Below, one piece after another: positions 8,082 to 16,244 of a stretch of 32,107 bases of DNA (its first letter is position 1; every line of letters starts with the position of its first letter). This stretch comes from Vicinamibacteria bacterium. GTDB lineage: Bacteria; Acidobacteriota; Vicinamibacteria; Fen-336. The stretch is from contig DATMML010000135.1 in assembly GCA_035570235.1 (NCBI GenBank), positions 1 through 32,107 on the forward strand. The letters run 5' to 3'. The notes below the pieces were generated by a model that was not told the origin of the DNA, did not search any database, and saw only the letters and a list, made by a program, of their open reading frames with translations. Position numbers and translations under genes: made by a program.

Positions 8082-8119
8082 AAAAGAAAAAACCCACTGG
8101 AGCAGCGGCTCCAGCGGGT
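8082..8119 (-). terminator. Intrinsic terminator in the arg operon leader (attenuator)
   Basis: Read on the minus strand, a 12-base-pair stem with one A-C mismatch (arms at 8108-8119 and 8092-8103, four-base loop) is followed at once by TTTTTTCTTTT. That is a textbook Rho-independent terminator. It lies between the arg promoter and argC, with no complete gene upstream for it to end other than the 25-codon leader ORF. It must therefore act inside the operon's own transcript, as an attenuator. Confidence 0.88.
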
Positions 8120-8171
8120 CTCAAGGTCGGTTCGTCGTTTCGAGCGAACTAGACCGCGGCCACCCGCCGGA
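8110..8171 (-). promoter_or_regulatory. Candidate antiterminator pairing in arg leader
   Basis: The minus-strand sequence TCCGGCGGGT (8162-8171), which spans the second Arg-Arg codon pair of the leader ORF, can form ten pairs (one G-U) with ACCCGCTGGA (8110-8119), the first arm of the terminator. The two structures exclude each other. Between them lies a smaller hairpin (8125-8155, arms GGTC..GTTCG and CGAAC..GACC) holding the leader stop codon. A ribosome stalled at the first Arg-Arg pair would leave the antiterminator arm free; one that reaches the stop codon would cover it and let the terminator form. Confidence 0.65.
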
Positions 8172-8226
8172 CACACGGGGCTCGCCTCACGCGGGCCGCG
8201 GGTCGCTCGGCAGGGGGCAGCAACAT
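8149..8226 (-). CDS. Arginine-rich leader peptide of the arg operon
   Basis: A 25-codon ORF, ATG to TAG, starts within about ten bases of the predicted transcription start and ends 30 bases before the terminator stem. It begins MLLPPAERP and holds six Arg residues, at positions 8, 12, 14, 15, 20 and 21, including two Arg-Arg pairs. The first pair is AGG-CGA, codons that look uncommon in the neighbouring genes, where CGC and CGG dominate. Position, size, Arg content and the terminator behind it match a leader peptide that senses charged arginyl-tRNA. It would be translated from a nearly leaderless start, since no Shine-Dalgarno sequence fits. High GC raises the chance level of Arg codons, so this rests on the whole arrangement rather than on composition alone. 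Confidence 0.7.
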   Translation of the reverse strand: MLLPPAERPAARVRRAPCVRRVAAV

Positions 8227-8237
8227 CACAATAAGGA

Positions 8238-8265
8238 ATGATACGCGCCCCAGGGCCCGTGTCAA
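8238..8265 (-). promoter_or_regulatory. Sigma-70-type promoter of the arg operon
   Basis: On the minus strand, TTGACA (8260-8265) and TATCAT (8238-8243) are separated by 16 bases. The -35 box is a perfect consensus match and the -10 box matches five of six. Transcription should begin near 8230, just upstream of the leader ORF. It is the strongest promoter visible in the window and diverges from the acyl-CoA dehydrogenase gene. Confidence 0.85.
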
Positions 8266-8336
8266 GATGCGTTTTCCGGCTTTTCCGTGGTGCGGCCCGC
8301 GGGGGTAGCATAGAGCTCCGGCTACGAGGTGATTTC

Positions 8337-9512
8337 ATGTCTGAGACCGTGACCGCTCCCCGCGGCCTTCCCCTCACCGACCTCTCCGAAGACGAGGCGA
8401 TGTTCCGGGACCAGGTCCGCCAGTTTGCGGAGGAGAAGGTCCGACCCCTGGTTTCCCGGATGGACCGGGAGGCGCAGATCCCCCGCGAGCTCATCGACGC
8501 CTGCTTCGACCTCGGGATCATGGGAATCGAGGTCCCCGAGCCCCACGGGGGCGCGGGGGCGACCTTCTTCATGTCCATCCTGGTCGTGGAGGAGCTGGCC
8601 CGGGTCGACGCCTCCCTAGCCGTGCTCGTGGACGTCCAGAACACCCTCGTGAACAACGCCCTCCTGCGCTGGGGGACGGAGGACCAGAAGGCCCGCTATT
8701 TCCCGCACCTGGCCTCGAAGTGGGTGGGGGCCTACGCCCTCTCCGAGGCTGGCTCTGGCTCCGATGCCTTCGGCCTCGCCTGTCGGGCTTGGGACAAGGG
8801 CGACCACTACGAGCTGACCGGGCGCAAGCTCTGGATCACCAACGCCGCGGAGGCGGAGTTGTTCATCGTGATGGCCACCCTGGACCCCGCCCAGGGCTAC
8901 AAGGGGATCACCAGCTTCCTGGTGGAACGTTCCTTCCCCGGCTTCGCGGTGGGCAAGAAGGAGGACAAGCTCGGCATCCGCGCCTCCTCCACCTGCGAGT
9001 TGATCCTGGAGGGCTGCCGGGTCCCGAAGCAGAACCTGCTGGGGGAGCCGGGCAAGGGCTACCGGATCGCGATCGAGACCTTGAACGAGGGCCGAATCGG
9101 CATCGGGGCCCAGATGGTGGGGGTGGCCCAGGGCTCCTTCGAGCACGGGCTGAAGTACGCCCAGGAGCGCCGGCAGTTCGGCAAGCCCATCGCCGAGTTC
9201 CAGGCCGTGCAGTTCCAGCTCGCCGACCTCGCCACCCAGATCGAGGCCGCCCGCCTCCTCACCTACAACGCGGCCCGGCTGCGCGACCGGGGCGCCCCCT
9301 TCGTGAAGGAGGCCGCCATGGCCAAGCTCTTCGCCTCTCGCGCCGCCGAGGAGGTCACCTCCAAGGTCATCGAGGTCTACGGCGGCTACGGATTTACGCG
9401 CGAGTACCCGGTGGAGAAGTATTTCCGCGACCAGAAGGTGGGCCAGATCTACGAGGGGACCACCAACATGCAGCTGATGGTGATCGCCAAGCAGATCCTG
9501 GGAAGGATGTAA
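8337..9512 (+). CDS. Acyl-CoA dehydrogenase, short/branched-chain type
   Basis: A flavoenzyme that makes the alpha-beta double bond in acyl-CoA thioesters and passes electrons to electron-transfer flavoprotein. The 391-residue protein has the usual three parts: helical N-domain (1-130), beta domain with AYALSEAGSGSDAF at 133-145 and KLWITNA (FAD and substrate contacts), and helical C-domain. Glu373 in QIYEGTTNMQL is the expected catalytic base. ERRQFGKPI and VYGGYGFTREYPVEK are family signatures. The overall look is closest to butyryl-CoA or short/branched-chain dehydrogenases; the chain length cannot be settled by eye. The ATG at 8337 has GAGGTGAT seven bases upstream. It stands alone, divergent from the arg operon and convergent with the DUF4845-like gene. 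Its own promoter is not clear; TAGCAT at 8306-8311 is a weak -10 candidate. Confidence 0.93.
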   Translation: MSETVTAPRGLPLTDLSEDEAMFRDQVRQFAEEKVRPLVSRMDREAQIPRELIDACFDLGIMGIEVPEPHGGAGATFFMSILVVEELARVDASLAVLVDVQNTLVNNALLRWGTEDQKARYFPHLASKWVGAYALSEAGSGSDAFGLACRAWDKGDHYELTGRKLWITNAAEAELFIVMATLDPAQGYKGITSFLVERSFPGFAVGKKEDKLGIRASSTCELILEGCRVPKQNLLGEPGKGYRIAIETLNEGRIGIGAQMVGVAQGSFEHGLKYAQERRQFGKPIAEFQAVQFQLADLATQIEAARLLTYNAARLRDRGAPFVKEAAMAKLFASRAAEEVTSKVIEVYGGYGFTREYPVEKYFRDQKVGQIYEGTTNMQLMVIAKQILGRM

Positions 9513-9614
9513 CTCGGACGTATCGCCCGCCCCGTCCGTCGAGGTCCCCGGGGCTCGGCCCAAAGTCGATCCCCTTTGTCTCCTGCAGGGGGAGCCGGCG
9601 AGACTTCGAAGTGC

Positions 9615-9647
9615 GGGCGGCGGCGGGAGCCTTCCCGCCCGCCGCCC
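9615..9647. terminator. Strong GC hairpin between convergent genes
   Basis: A 14-base-pair stem with a single bulged C and a four-base loop (arms 9615-9628 and 9633-9647) sits in the 147-base space between two genes that point at each other. There is no T-run on either side, so it is not a classical intrinsic terminator. Its place suggests it ends or protects both transcripts. The rest of the gap (9513-9614) shows nothing recognisable. Confidence 0.5.
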
Positions 9648-9659
9648 CGCCCGCTCGAA

Positions 9660-10034
9660 TCAGACCAGGGGCTGGTCGGCCGTGAACGTGAACCGGAAGG
9701 TGTGTTTCCAGCCCGGGAGCACCTCCACCGTCCGGTCGTACGTGACCGTGATCTGGCGGCTCGTATCCGTGGTGCTGATCTTGAAGTTCTGCTGCCGGAT
9801 GTAGTCGTAGAGCCGCCGCTCGCGCACCTCCTTCATGAGGAGGTCCATGATCCTCTCGTCGGTGGGGGCCTTGTAGCGGGGGGTGCGCGCGATCTCGTTG
9901 ACCTTGTCCGTGAACCCGTAGTGGTCGATGTAAGCGGGGCCGACGTTCCAGGCGGCGTAGGCGAAGGCCACGAGGGCGGCCAGGGTGAGAAGGGTCCCCA
10001 ACCTGCCCTCGCCTCTTTCGTTCCTCATCTTCAT
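9660..10034 (-). CDS. DUF4845-like single-pass membrane protein
   Basis: A 124-residue protein with a basic N-terminus (MKMRNERGEGR), one hydrophobic segment (about residues 12-32, LGTLLTLAALVAFAYAAWNV) and a soluble C-terminal part of about 90 residues ending in a beta-rich stretch (ITVTYDRTVEVLPGW). This layout, and its place right after the signal peptidase gene, match the DUF4845 family, whose function is not established. The ATG at 10034 has GAGAGG seven bases upstream; a GTG at 10052 in the same frame would add six residues. It is the last gene of the operon starting with the ROK kinase, 28 bases after lepB. The soluble part probably faces the periplasm. Confidence 0.72.
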   Translation of the reverse strand: MKMRNERGEGRLGTLLTLAALVAFAYAAWNVGPAYIDHYGFTDKVNEIARTPRYKAPTDERIMDLLMKEVRERRLYDYIRQQNFKISTTDTSRQITVTYDRTVEVLPGWKHTFRFTFTADQPLV

Positions 10035-10062
10035 GTCAGTCCTCTCGGCCACGACGCGGCCG

Positions 10063-10767
10063 TTAGCGGATCAGATGGAAGAAGCGGTTGCCGCGCGTCT
10101 TCCAGATCGCAAGCAGGGTGTCGCTCACCCATTCCCACAGCCCGGTGCGATGAAATTCCTCGCGGGAGGCTTCGTAGGACCAGTAGACGAGCAAGGCCCG
10201 GCCCTTGAGCTGATCCCGGGGGAGGAATCCCCAGAAGCGGCTGTCCCGGCTGTTGTCGCGGTTGTCCCCCATCACGAAGAGCTCGCCGGGGGGGACCACT
10301 CTCGGACCGTAGTTGTCGCGGCCGTCTTCCCCCCTTAGCCCGTACTCGGGGTCGTCGCGGCGGAGGGGGGGCTGCAGGAAGTGCACGTAGGCCTCGTCCA
10401 GGGGTCGGTCGTTGATGTAGACCTTCTTGTCCCGGATCTCGACCTTCTCCCCGGGCAGGCCGATCACGCGCTTGATGAAGTCGCGGGTCGGATCCTCGGG
10501 GAACTTGAAGACCACCACGTGGCCCCGCTGGATTTCCTTCTTGCCCAGGAGGAGAGACTCCCAGCGCCCCCAGGAGGGAGAGTAGACGAGCTTGTTGACG
10601 AGCAGGTGGTCCCCGATCAAGAGGTTTTTTTCCATGGAGCCGGTGGGGATCTTGAAGGCCTGCACGGCAAAGGTGCGGATGAAAAGGGCCAGGATGACGG
10701 CCACCACCACCGACTCCAGGTACTCGCGGGGCACCGATTTCTTGGCGGACCCTTCCTTCTCGGCCAT
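10063..10767 (-). CDS. lepB: Signal peptidase I
   Basis: Membrane-bound serine protease that removes signal peptides from exported proteins. The 234-residue protein has one N-terminal membrane segment (about 17-32). The catalytic Ser44 sits in IPTGSMEKNL, the general-base Lys99 in DFIKRVIGLPGE, and box E is GDNRDNSRDSRFWG. All the catalytic boxes of the family are present and the length is normal for a short Gram-negative form. The ATG at 10767 lies 26 bases after lepA, so the classical lepA-lepB pair is kept. Confidence 0.96.
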   Translation of the reverse strand: MAEKEGSAKKSVPREYLESVVVAVILALFIRTFAVQAFKIPTGSMEKNLLIGDHLLVNKLVYSPSWGRWESLLLGKKEIQRGHVVVFKFPEDPTRDFIKRVIGLPGEKVEIRDKKVYINDRPLDEAYVHFLQPPLRRDDPEYGLRGEDGRDNYGPRVVPPGELFVMGDNRDNSRDSRFWGFLPRDQLKGRALLVYWSYEASREEFHRTGLWEWVSDTLLAIWKTRGNRFFHLIR

Positions 10768-10793
10768 TGCCTGGATATTCTAGCCGAAACCGC

Positions 10794-12593
10794 TCAATCG
10801 ACGCGCAACACGGCCAGGAAGGCCTCCTGGGGAATGTCCACCCGACCCACACGCTTCATGCGCTTCTTGCCCTCCTTCTGCTTCTCCAGGAGCTTGCGCT
10901 TGCGGGTGATGTCCCCCCCGTAGCACTTGGCGAGAACGTTCTTGCGCAAGGCCTTGACCGTCTCCCGCGCGATGACCCGGGAGCCAATGGCGGCCTGGAT
11001 GGCCACCTCGAACATCTGGCGGGGGATCATGGCCCGCATCTTGTCCACCAGGCTCTTGCCCCGCGCGTAGGCCATGTCCTTGTGGACGATCAGGGAAAGG
11101 GCGTCCACCGGCTCCGCGTTGACGAGCACGTCCAGCTTGACGAGGGGCGAGGTCCAGTAACCGGTCAACTGGTAGTCGAGGGAGGCGTAGCCCCGGGAAG
11201 CGGATTTCAAGCGGTCGTAGAAGTCGAGGAGGATCTCGTTGAAGGGGAGCTCGTAAGTGATCATGACCCGGGTGGTTGTGATGTATTGGAGCCCCTTCTG
11301 CACCCCCCGTTTCTCCTCGCAGAGCTTCAGGATGGGCCCCACGAACTCGTCCCCGGTGAGGATGATGGCGGTAATGATGGGCTCCTCGATGGCCTCGATG
11401 GAGCTGGGGTTGGGCAGCTTGGCCGGGGAGTCGATCTCCAGGACCTCCCCGTTCGAGCAGAGCACGCGGTAGCGCACGGAAGGGGCCGTGACCAGGAGCT
11501 CGAGGTTGAACTCGCGCTCCAGCCTCTCCTGCACGATCTCCATGTGGAGCAAGCCCAGGAAACCGCAGCGGAAGCCGAAGCCGAGGGCGGTGGAGGTCTC
11601 GGGCTCGTAGAAAAAGGAGGAATCGTTGAGGCGCAGCTTCTCGAGGGCGTCCCTGAGCTCCGCGTACTGGTCGGCGTCCACCGGGTAGAGGCCGGCAAAG
11701 ACCATCGGCTTCACCTCCGAGAAGCCCGGCAGCGGCTCCGCCGCCGGCCGCTTCTCCTCGGTTAGGGTGTCGCCGATTTTGGTGTCGGATATCTTCTTGA
11801 TCCCCGCCACCACGAAGCCCACCTCGCCTGCGGCCAAGCCGTCCACCCTCAGCGGCTTGGGCGTGAACACGCCCAGCTGCTCCACGTCGTAGGTGCCGCC
11901 CGAGGCCATGAGCCGGACCTTCATTCCGGGAGCCAGGCGCCCGTCCACGACGTAGACCAGGATCACCACCCCCCGGTACTGGTCGAACCAGGAGTCGAAC
12001 ACAAGGGCCCGCAAGGGCTCCTCGAGCCTGCCTTTCGGGGAGGGGACCCGGCTGACGATGGCCTCCAGGATCTCGTCGATCCCGACCCCTTGCTTGGCGG
12101 AGGCCAGGATGGCGTGGGAAGCGTCGATGCCGATGATGTTCTCGATCTGCTCCCGGGCCCGCTCCGGCTCCGCCCCCGGCAGGTCGATCTTGTTGAGCAC
12201 GGGGATGATCTCGAGGCCGGCGTCCACGGCCAGATGTGCGTTGGCCAGGGTCTGGGCCTCGACCCCCTGGCTCGCGTCCACCACCAGGAGCGCGCCCTGG
12301 CAGGCGGCCAGGCTGCGGCTCACCTCGTAGGAGAAGTCCACGTGCCCGGGGGTGTCCACCAGGTTCAGGACGTAGTCGTTCCCGTCCCGGGCCTTGTACT
12401 CGAGACGCACCGAGTGCTGCTTGATGGTGATGCCCCGCTCGCGCTCCAGGTCCATGGAGTCCAGGAACTGCTCCGTCATCTCCCGCGAGGTCAAGGCCCC
12501 GGTCCGCTCCATCAGGCGGTCGGAGAGGGTGGTCTTGCCGTGGTCGATGTGGGCGATGATGGAGAAATTCCGGATGCGGGCCAGATCGGTCAT
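10794..12593 (-). CDS. lepA: Elongation factor 4 (LepA GTPase)
   Basis: A translational GTPase that acts on ribosomes during initiation or stalled elongation. The protein is 599 residues, exactly the usual length. Switch and nucleotide motifs are complete: [14 protein letters not shown] (P-loop), [15 protein letters not shown] and NKIDLPGA. The C-terminal LepA-specific region is intact, with [22 protein letters not shown] chose ATG 12593 because [19 protein letters not shown] is the normal LepA N-terminus; the 19 extra codons upstream read through the end of the previous gene. It lies seven bases after that gene and ahead of lepB. Confidence 0.97.
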   Translation of the reverse strand: MTDLARIRNFSIIAHIDHGKTTLSDRLMERTGALTSREMTEQFLDSMDLERERGITIKQHSVRLEYKARDGNDYVLNLVDTPGHVDFSYEVSRSLAACQGALLVVDASQGVEAQTLANAHLAVDAGLEIIPVLNKIDLPGAEPERAREQIENIIGIDASHAILASAKQGVGIDEILEAIVSRVPSPKGRLEEPLRALVFDSWFDQYRGVVILVYVVDGRLAPGMKVRLMASGGTYDVEQLGVFTPKPLRVDGLAAGEVGFVVAGIKKISDTKIGDTLTEEKRPAAEPLPGFSEVKPMVFAGLYPVDADQYAELRDALEKLRLNDSSFFYEPETSTALGFGFRCGFLGLLHMEIVQERLEREFNLELLVTAPSVRYRVLCSNGEVLEIDSPAKLPNPSSIEAIEEPIITAIILTGDEFVGPILKLCEEKRGVQKGLQYITTTRVMITYELPFNEILLDFYDRLKSASRGYASLDYQLTGYWTSPLVKLDVLVNAEPVDALSLIVHKDMAYARGKSLVDKMRAMIPRQMFEVAIQAAIGSRVIARETVKALRKNVLAKCYGGDITRKRKLLEKQKEGKKRMKRVGRVDIPQEAFLAVLRVD

Positions 12594-12600
12594 TGGCGCC

Positions 12601-13086
12601 TCAGCCCTCCGCCCGGCCCACCACGACCAGGTCCAGCTTGACGCCGCCAAAGAAGAAGCCCCGGCCCTTCTCGTCCAGGCGCCAGGTGGCGTTGTAGCGA
12701 ACGAGGCGGTCGGCCAGGGCCTTGATGAGCTTCCGGGCCCCCTCCTGCAGGGGCTCCGCCTCGGGGCAGGCCACCACCAGAACGATGCGGCCGTTCATGA
12801 AAGCCAGGAAGAACTCGTCGTCTCCCACCCCTTCGCGCGGGGTCCAGGCCGCGAAGAGGTCCTCCATGGGCTCCCCGGAGGCCAGGGAGGTGGGGATGCG
12901 GAAGAGAGCCGCGCTCCGCTGCTCCAGGAAGCGGCGAAGCACCCAGGGCCCGGCGTCGGGATCCGCGCTCTCGAAGACGATCCCTTTGGGCTCTAGCAAG
13001 CAGGCGTAGGGACCGTCCGCCAAGCGGCGGATCGACTGGAGTAGGCCTCCGATCTCGGAGGCCAGGCGCTCCTTTGACTCGAACAC
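12601..13086 (-). CDS. Uncharacterised 161-residue protein between ROK kinase and LepA
   Basis: I do not recognise this protein. It starts at a GTG that shares one base with the stop of the kinase gene (TAGTG) and stops seven bases before lepA, so it belongs to the operon. Codon use and lack of internal stops support it as a real gene. It has an N-terminal helix ([21 protein letters not shown]), then short strands such as [15 protein letters not shown] and [20 protein letters not shown], and a C-terminal helix-strand part ending in [15 protein letters not shown]. The alternation of amphipathic helices and strands is reminiscent of Roadblock/LC7 or profilin-like small proteins, but this is a guess from shape. 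No signal peptide, membrane segment or catalytic motif is seen. Confidence 0.7.
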   Translation of the reverse strand: MFESKERLASEIGGLLQSIRRLADGPYACLLEPKGIVFESADPDAGPWVLRRFLEQRSAALFRIPTSLASGEPMEDLFAAWTPREGVGDDEFFLAFMNGRIVLVVACPEAEPLQEGARKLIKALADRLVRYNATWRLDEKGRGFFFGGVKLDLVVVGRAEG

Positions 13087-14024
13087 TAGAGTCCCAGCCC
13101 GTTCAGGCCGACCATGGCCACGCGGGCCGCCCCCACCACCCCCGCGTCGCCGGCCAGGTCCGCGAGCCGGAAGGAGCAGTCTGCGAAGACCTTGGGCCAG
13201 CAGCGCCCGCGGGTCTGCTCCACGACCCGGTCGAGCAGGAAGGGCCCCGCGGCCGCGACCCCGCCCCCCACGACCACGCGCTCTACGTTGAGGAGGTTGA
13301 GGGCGCCGCCCAGGGCTTGGCCGAGGGCCCGGGCCGTCTCCTCCACGACCTCGAGGGCGACGGCGTCCCCCGCCCGCGCGGCTTCCACGATGGCGGCGGG
13401 CTCCAGGGCCTTCCCGGCCAGGGTGGAGGTCGAGGAGCGCAGCTTCTCCTCCGCCCGGCGGGCCCAGCCCCGGCGGCCGGCGATGGTCTCGAGGCACCCC
13501 CGCGAGCCGCAGCCGCAGGGGACCCCCCCGGGATCGAGCTGCATGTGGCCGATCTCGCCCGAGTAGCCGCTGTGGCCGGTCCAGAGGCGGCCCCGGAGGA
13601 TCACCGCTCCCCCCACCCCCGTGCCCAGGGTCACGAAGAGCACGCTCTCCGCGTCCCGCCCCGCCCCCAACCAGGCCTCGGCCAGGCCGGCGGCGTTGGC
13701 GTCGTTCTCGAGAAAGGCCGGCCGACCCATCCGCTTCGTCAACTCCTCTCCGAGCGGCATCCCCTCGAGCTGGGAGAGGGCGGGAAGGTTGGGAACCCCC
13801 CGCACCCGCGAGGTGGCATGGTCAACGATCCCGGGCAGGCCCACCCCCACCGCGCGCAGGGGGGCCCCCCCTCCCAGCCGCTCCACTGCCTTCGCCATCT
13901 GCTCGAGTAGCTTGTCCGCGGAGTCGTGGGCGATGGGCTCGTGGATCCGTGCCTCCACCCGGCCCGCCCCATCGATCCGGGCCCCCTTGAGGAACGTTCC
14001 CCCCACGTCCAGCCCGACATACAT
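13086..14024 (-). CDS. ROK-family sugar kinase, probable glucokinase
   Basis: Phosphorylates glucose or a related sugar with ATP. The N-terminus YVGLDVGGTFLKGARID is the ATP phosphate loop of the ROK family. ENDANAAGLAEAWLGAG carries the catalytic Asp, GTGVGGAVI follows, and the zinc motif is HMQLDPGGVPCGCGSRGCLE (one His and three Cys). The length of about 312 residues is typical for ROK glucokinases rather than for NagC-type regulators, as no helix-turn-helix precedes the kinase. I chose ATG 14024 because the phosphate loop starts directly after it. A GTG at 14042 would add six residues and has a GAAGGA, but only two bases away and close to the predicted transcription start. Glucose versus N-acetylmannosamine or fructose cannot be told apart by eye. 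Confidence 0.88.
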   Translation of the reverse strand: MYVGLDVGGTFLKGARIDGAGRVEARIHEPIAHDSADKLLEQMAKAVERLGGGAPLRAVGVGLPGIVDHATSRVRGVPNLPALSQLEGMPLGEELTKRMGRPAFLENDANAAGLAEAWLGAGRDAESVLFVTLGTGVGGAVILRGRLWTGHSGYSGEIGHMQLDPGGVPCGCGSRGCLETIAGRRGWARRAEEKLRSSTSTLAGKALEPAAIVEAARAGDAVALEVVEETARALGQALGGALNLLNVERVVVGGGVAAAGPFLLDRVVEQTRGRCWPKVFADCSFRLADLAGDAGVVGAARVAMVGLNGLGL

Positions 14025-14053
14025 GTGTTCGATCGGGGCCACAGTCCTTCGGC

Positions 14054-14082
14054 ACTATATCGCGAAGCGCCCAAAGGGTAAA
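14054..14082 (-). promoter_or_regulatory. Promoter of the ROK kinase-lepA-lepB operon
   Basis: On the minus strand, TTTACC (14077-14082, four of six matches) and TATAGT (14054-14059, five of six) are separated by exactly 17 bases. The predicted start near 14047 leaves a short untranslated region before the kinase gene. It is back to back with the promoter of the chemosensory operon. Confidence 0.7.
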
Positions 14083-14099
14083 CGCTCGCTCCCCTGTAG

Positions 14100-14128
14100 T
14101 TGAACGCCGGAGGCTTCGGTGGTAGAAA
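14100..14128 (+). promoter_or_regulatory. Promoter of the chemosensory operon
   Basis: TTGAAC (14100-14105) and TAGAAA (14123-14128) are 17 bases apart, each matching four of six consensus positions. The spacing is ideal and the site is 55 bases upstream of the first gene of the operon. The GGTAGAA string here recurs ahead of two later genes in the cluster. Confidence 0.55.
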
Positions 14129-14183
14129 CCGTGTACCGGTGCAGCCGGCGCCCCGGATTGGTGGGGCGCGGGAGGAGTGGACG

Positions 14184-14558
14184 ATGCTCAGGAAAATCCT
14201 GGCGGTCGACGACTCCGCGCTCATCCACCAGATGTACAAGCTCTTCCTCTCCCGTTACAAGAACTGCCGGCTCGTCAGCGCCATGAATGGGCTCGAGGCC
14301 CTCGACAAGCTGGCCCAGGAGGAGGGGATCGACCTCATTCTCCTGGACATCAACATGCCGGTCATGAACGGCCTCGAGTTCCTGCAGCGCGTCCAGAAGG
14401 AGCCCGCCTACCAGGCGATCCCGATCATCATCATCTCGACCGAAGGCAAGGAAGAGGACACCATCCGCGGCCTCAAGATGGGGGCCAAGGGCTACGTCAA
14501 GAAACCCTTCCAGGCTTCAGAGCTGCACGGCCTCATCGAGAAGATCACGGCGGAGTAG
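14184..14558 (+). CDS. CheY-like single-domain response regulator
   Basis: A 124-residue receiver domain with no output domain. The acidic pair is Asp9-Asp10 (LAVDDSALIH), the phosphorylated residue should be Asp55 (LILLDINMPVMNG), the switch Ser/Thr is at 85-86 (IIISTEG) and the conserved Lys is 107 (YVKKPF). All functional residues are present, so it should be phosphorylated by the CheA eight bases downstream. GGGAGGAG stands ahead of the ATG at 14184. It could be the diffusible output of the system, a phosphate sink, or a regulator of a motility motor; the window gives no target. Confidence 0.93.
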   Translation: MLRKILAVDDSALIHQMYKLFLSRYKNCRLVSAMNGLEALDKLAQEEGIDLILLDINMPVMNGLEFLQRVQKEPAYQAIPIIIISTEGKEEDTIRGLKMGAKGYVKKPFQASELHGLIEKITAE

Positions 14559-14566
14559 GAGGCTCT

Positions 14567-16243
14567 GTGGGGGACTTCCAGGTCTCCGCCGAGCTTCTGA
14601 ACATCTTCCTCGAAGATGCGCGCGGGCATCTGGAGGCCCTCGACCGCGGCCTCCTCGGCCTGGAGCGGGAGGGGCTGGACCCGGAGACCATGACGGGCCT
14701 GCTCGGCCCTCTGCACACCCTGAAGGGCAACAGCGGAATGCTGGGCTTCTCGGGGATCAAGGACTACGTGCACCGCCTGGAGGATGTCCTGGGGCGGATG
14801 CGCGACGGGCAGCTCGACCTCTCCCCCGTCCTCTTCGACCGGCTCTTCGCGGGGGCGAGCGCGCTCCGCGACGCGGTGGAGAAGGCCTGCCAGCAGTCGC
14901 GGGAGGTGCGCGACCTCTCCCCGGAGCAGGCCGCCCTCGACGCCCTGCTGAAAGCGGGCCCCACCGCCCCCGCCGCCGCTCCCGTGGCCCGCCGGGCCGC
15001 GGTGGACACCCAGCACGTGGCCGCGCGCTCCAACATGGTGAGGGTGGACTTTGCCCAGCTCGACCACTTGCTGAACCTGGTCGGGGAGCTGGTGGTGTAC
15101 CGCACCAAGCTCCAGGAGGTGGGCAAGGAGGCGGCCTCCCTCCTGCCCGGCCAGGAAGTGGGCCGGAGCCTCCTGGACACCGTCCACCAGATCACGGGGG
15201 TGAGCTCCCAGCTCCAGGAGACGATCATGGACATCCGGATGCTGCCCATGCGCCACGTCTTCGAGCGCTTCCCCCGCCTGGTCCGGGACCTGGCCCGCCA
15301 GCAGGGAAAGGAGATCGAGCTGATCCTGGAAGGCGAGGAGACCCGGGTGGACAAGGCCATCATTGACGAGGTCGGGGAGCCCCTGGTCCACATGATCCGG
15401 AACAGCGTGGACCACGGGATCGAGACCCCGGCCCGGCGGGTGGCCAAGGGCAAGACCGCCACCGGAACCATCCTGCTCTCCGCCGCCCAGGAGTCCAACC
15501 AGGTCGTCATAACCATCATGGACGACGGGGCGGGCATCGATGCCGCCCAGGTCCGGGGCAAGGCGGTGGCGCGCGGCCTGATCAAAGCCGACGAGAACCT
15601 GTCCGACCGGGAAGTGGTGCAGCTCATCTTCGCGGAGGGCCTCTCCACCGCGGAGGCGGTGACCGATCTCTCCGGACGGGGGGTGGGGCTGGACGTGGTG
15701 GTCAAGTCCATCGAGCGCCTGAACGGCCTGGTGGAGGCGGAGACCGTCCCCGGCGTGGGGACCAAGTTCATCATCCAGCTCCCCTTGACCCTGGCCATCA
15801 TCTCCGCCCTCATGGTCGAGGTGGGCGGGCGCACCTACGCCATCCCCTTGGGCTCGGTGGTGGAGAGCCTCAAGTTCCGGCCCGAGGACGTCACGCGCAT
15901 GAACGGCCGCGACACCCTGCGGCTGCGGGAGAGGATCATCCCCCTCTCCCACCTGGCCGAGCTCTTCGGCCAGACGGGGGGGGCGGGTCGGGAGGGCGGC
16001 TACGCGGTGATCCTGGGCCGCGGTGAGAAGCGGCTGGGCCTGGCCGTGGACCGGCTCCAGGGGCAGCAGGAGGTGGTCATCAAGGCCCTGGACCCCACGG
16101 TCACGAGCGTCACCTTCGCGGTGGCGGGCGCCACTATCCTCGGGGACGGTCGCGTGGTTCTCATCCTGGACGTGGCCGCCCTCTTCGAGGGCAAGCGCAA
16201 GATGGCCCTCGGCGGCGCCGCCGCCCTGGCCGGGGGCTCCTGA
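14567..16243 (+). CDS. cheA: Chemotaxis histidine kinase CheA, lacking the P2 domain
   Basis: The sensory kinase of the array: it phosphorylates itself on a His in P1 and passes phosphate to CheY and CheB. In the 558 residues: P1/HPt (1-115) with His50 in LHTLKGNSGMLGF; a short Ala/Pro linker (about 130-150); P3 dimerisation (about 155-225); the P4 ATPase with NSVDHGIE (N box, 279-286), DDGAGID (G1) and GRGVGLDVV (G2); and a P5 CheW-like domain (about 405-550). There is no P2 CheY-binding domain, so phosphotransfer would depend on direct contact with P1. The start is GTG 14567 with AGGAGG five bases upstream. The next gene starts one base after its stop. Confidence 0.96.
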   Translation: MGDFQVSAELLNIFLEDARGHLEALDRGLLGLEREGLDPETMTGLLGPLHTLKGNSGMLGFSGIKDYVHRLEDVLGRMRDGQLDLSPVLFDRLFAGASALRDAVEKACQQSREVRDLSPEQAALDALLKAGPTAPAAAPVARRAAVDTQHVAARSNMVRVDFAQLDHLLNLVGELVVYRTKLQEVGKEAASLLPGQEVGRSLLDTVHQITGVSSQLQETIMDIRMLPMRHVFERFPRLVRDLARQQGKEIELILEGEETRVDKAIIDEVGEPLVHMIRNSVDHGIETPARRVAKGKTATGTILLSAAQESNQVVITIMDDGAGIDAAQVRGKAVARGLIKADENLSDREVVQLIFAEGLSTAEAVTDLSGRGVGLDVVVKSIERLNGLVEAETVPGVGTKFIIQLPLTLAIISALMVEVGGRTYAIPLGSVVESLKFRPEDVTRMNGRDTLRLRERIIPLSHLAELFGQTGGAGREGGYAVILGRGEKRLGLAVDRLQGQQEVVIKALDPTVTSVTFAVAGATILGDGRVVLILDVAALFEGKRKMALGGAAALAGGS

Positions 16244-16244
16244 G

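Noticed and set aside
8155-8169. GGGTGGCCGCGG in the arg leader resembles the T-box core sequence
   Set aside because: Two bases of the T-box core are missing, no specifier stem-loop is visible, and the sequence is used by the leader ORF and antiterminator instead.
14177-14566. In-frame extension of cheA upstream across the CheY-like gene
   Set aside because: The upstream part is the shifted frame of the receiver gene; GTG 14567 has a strong AGGAGG and matches the start of the HPt domain.
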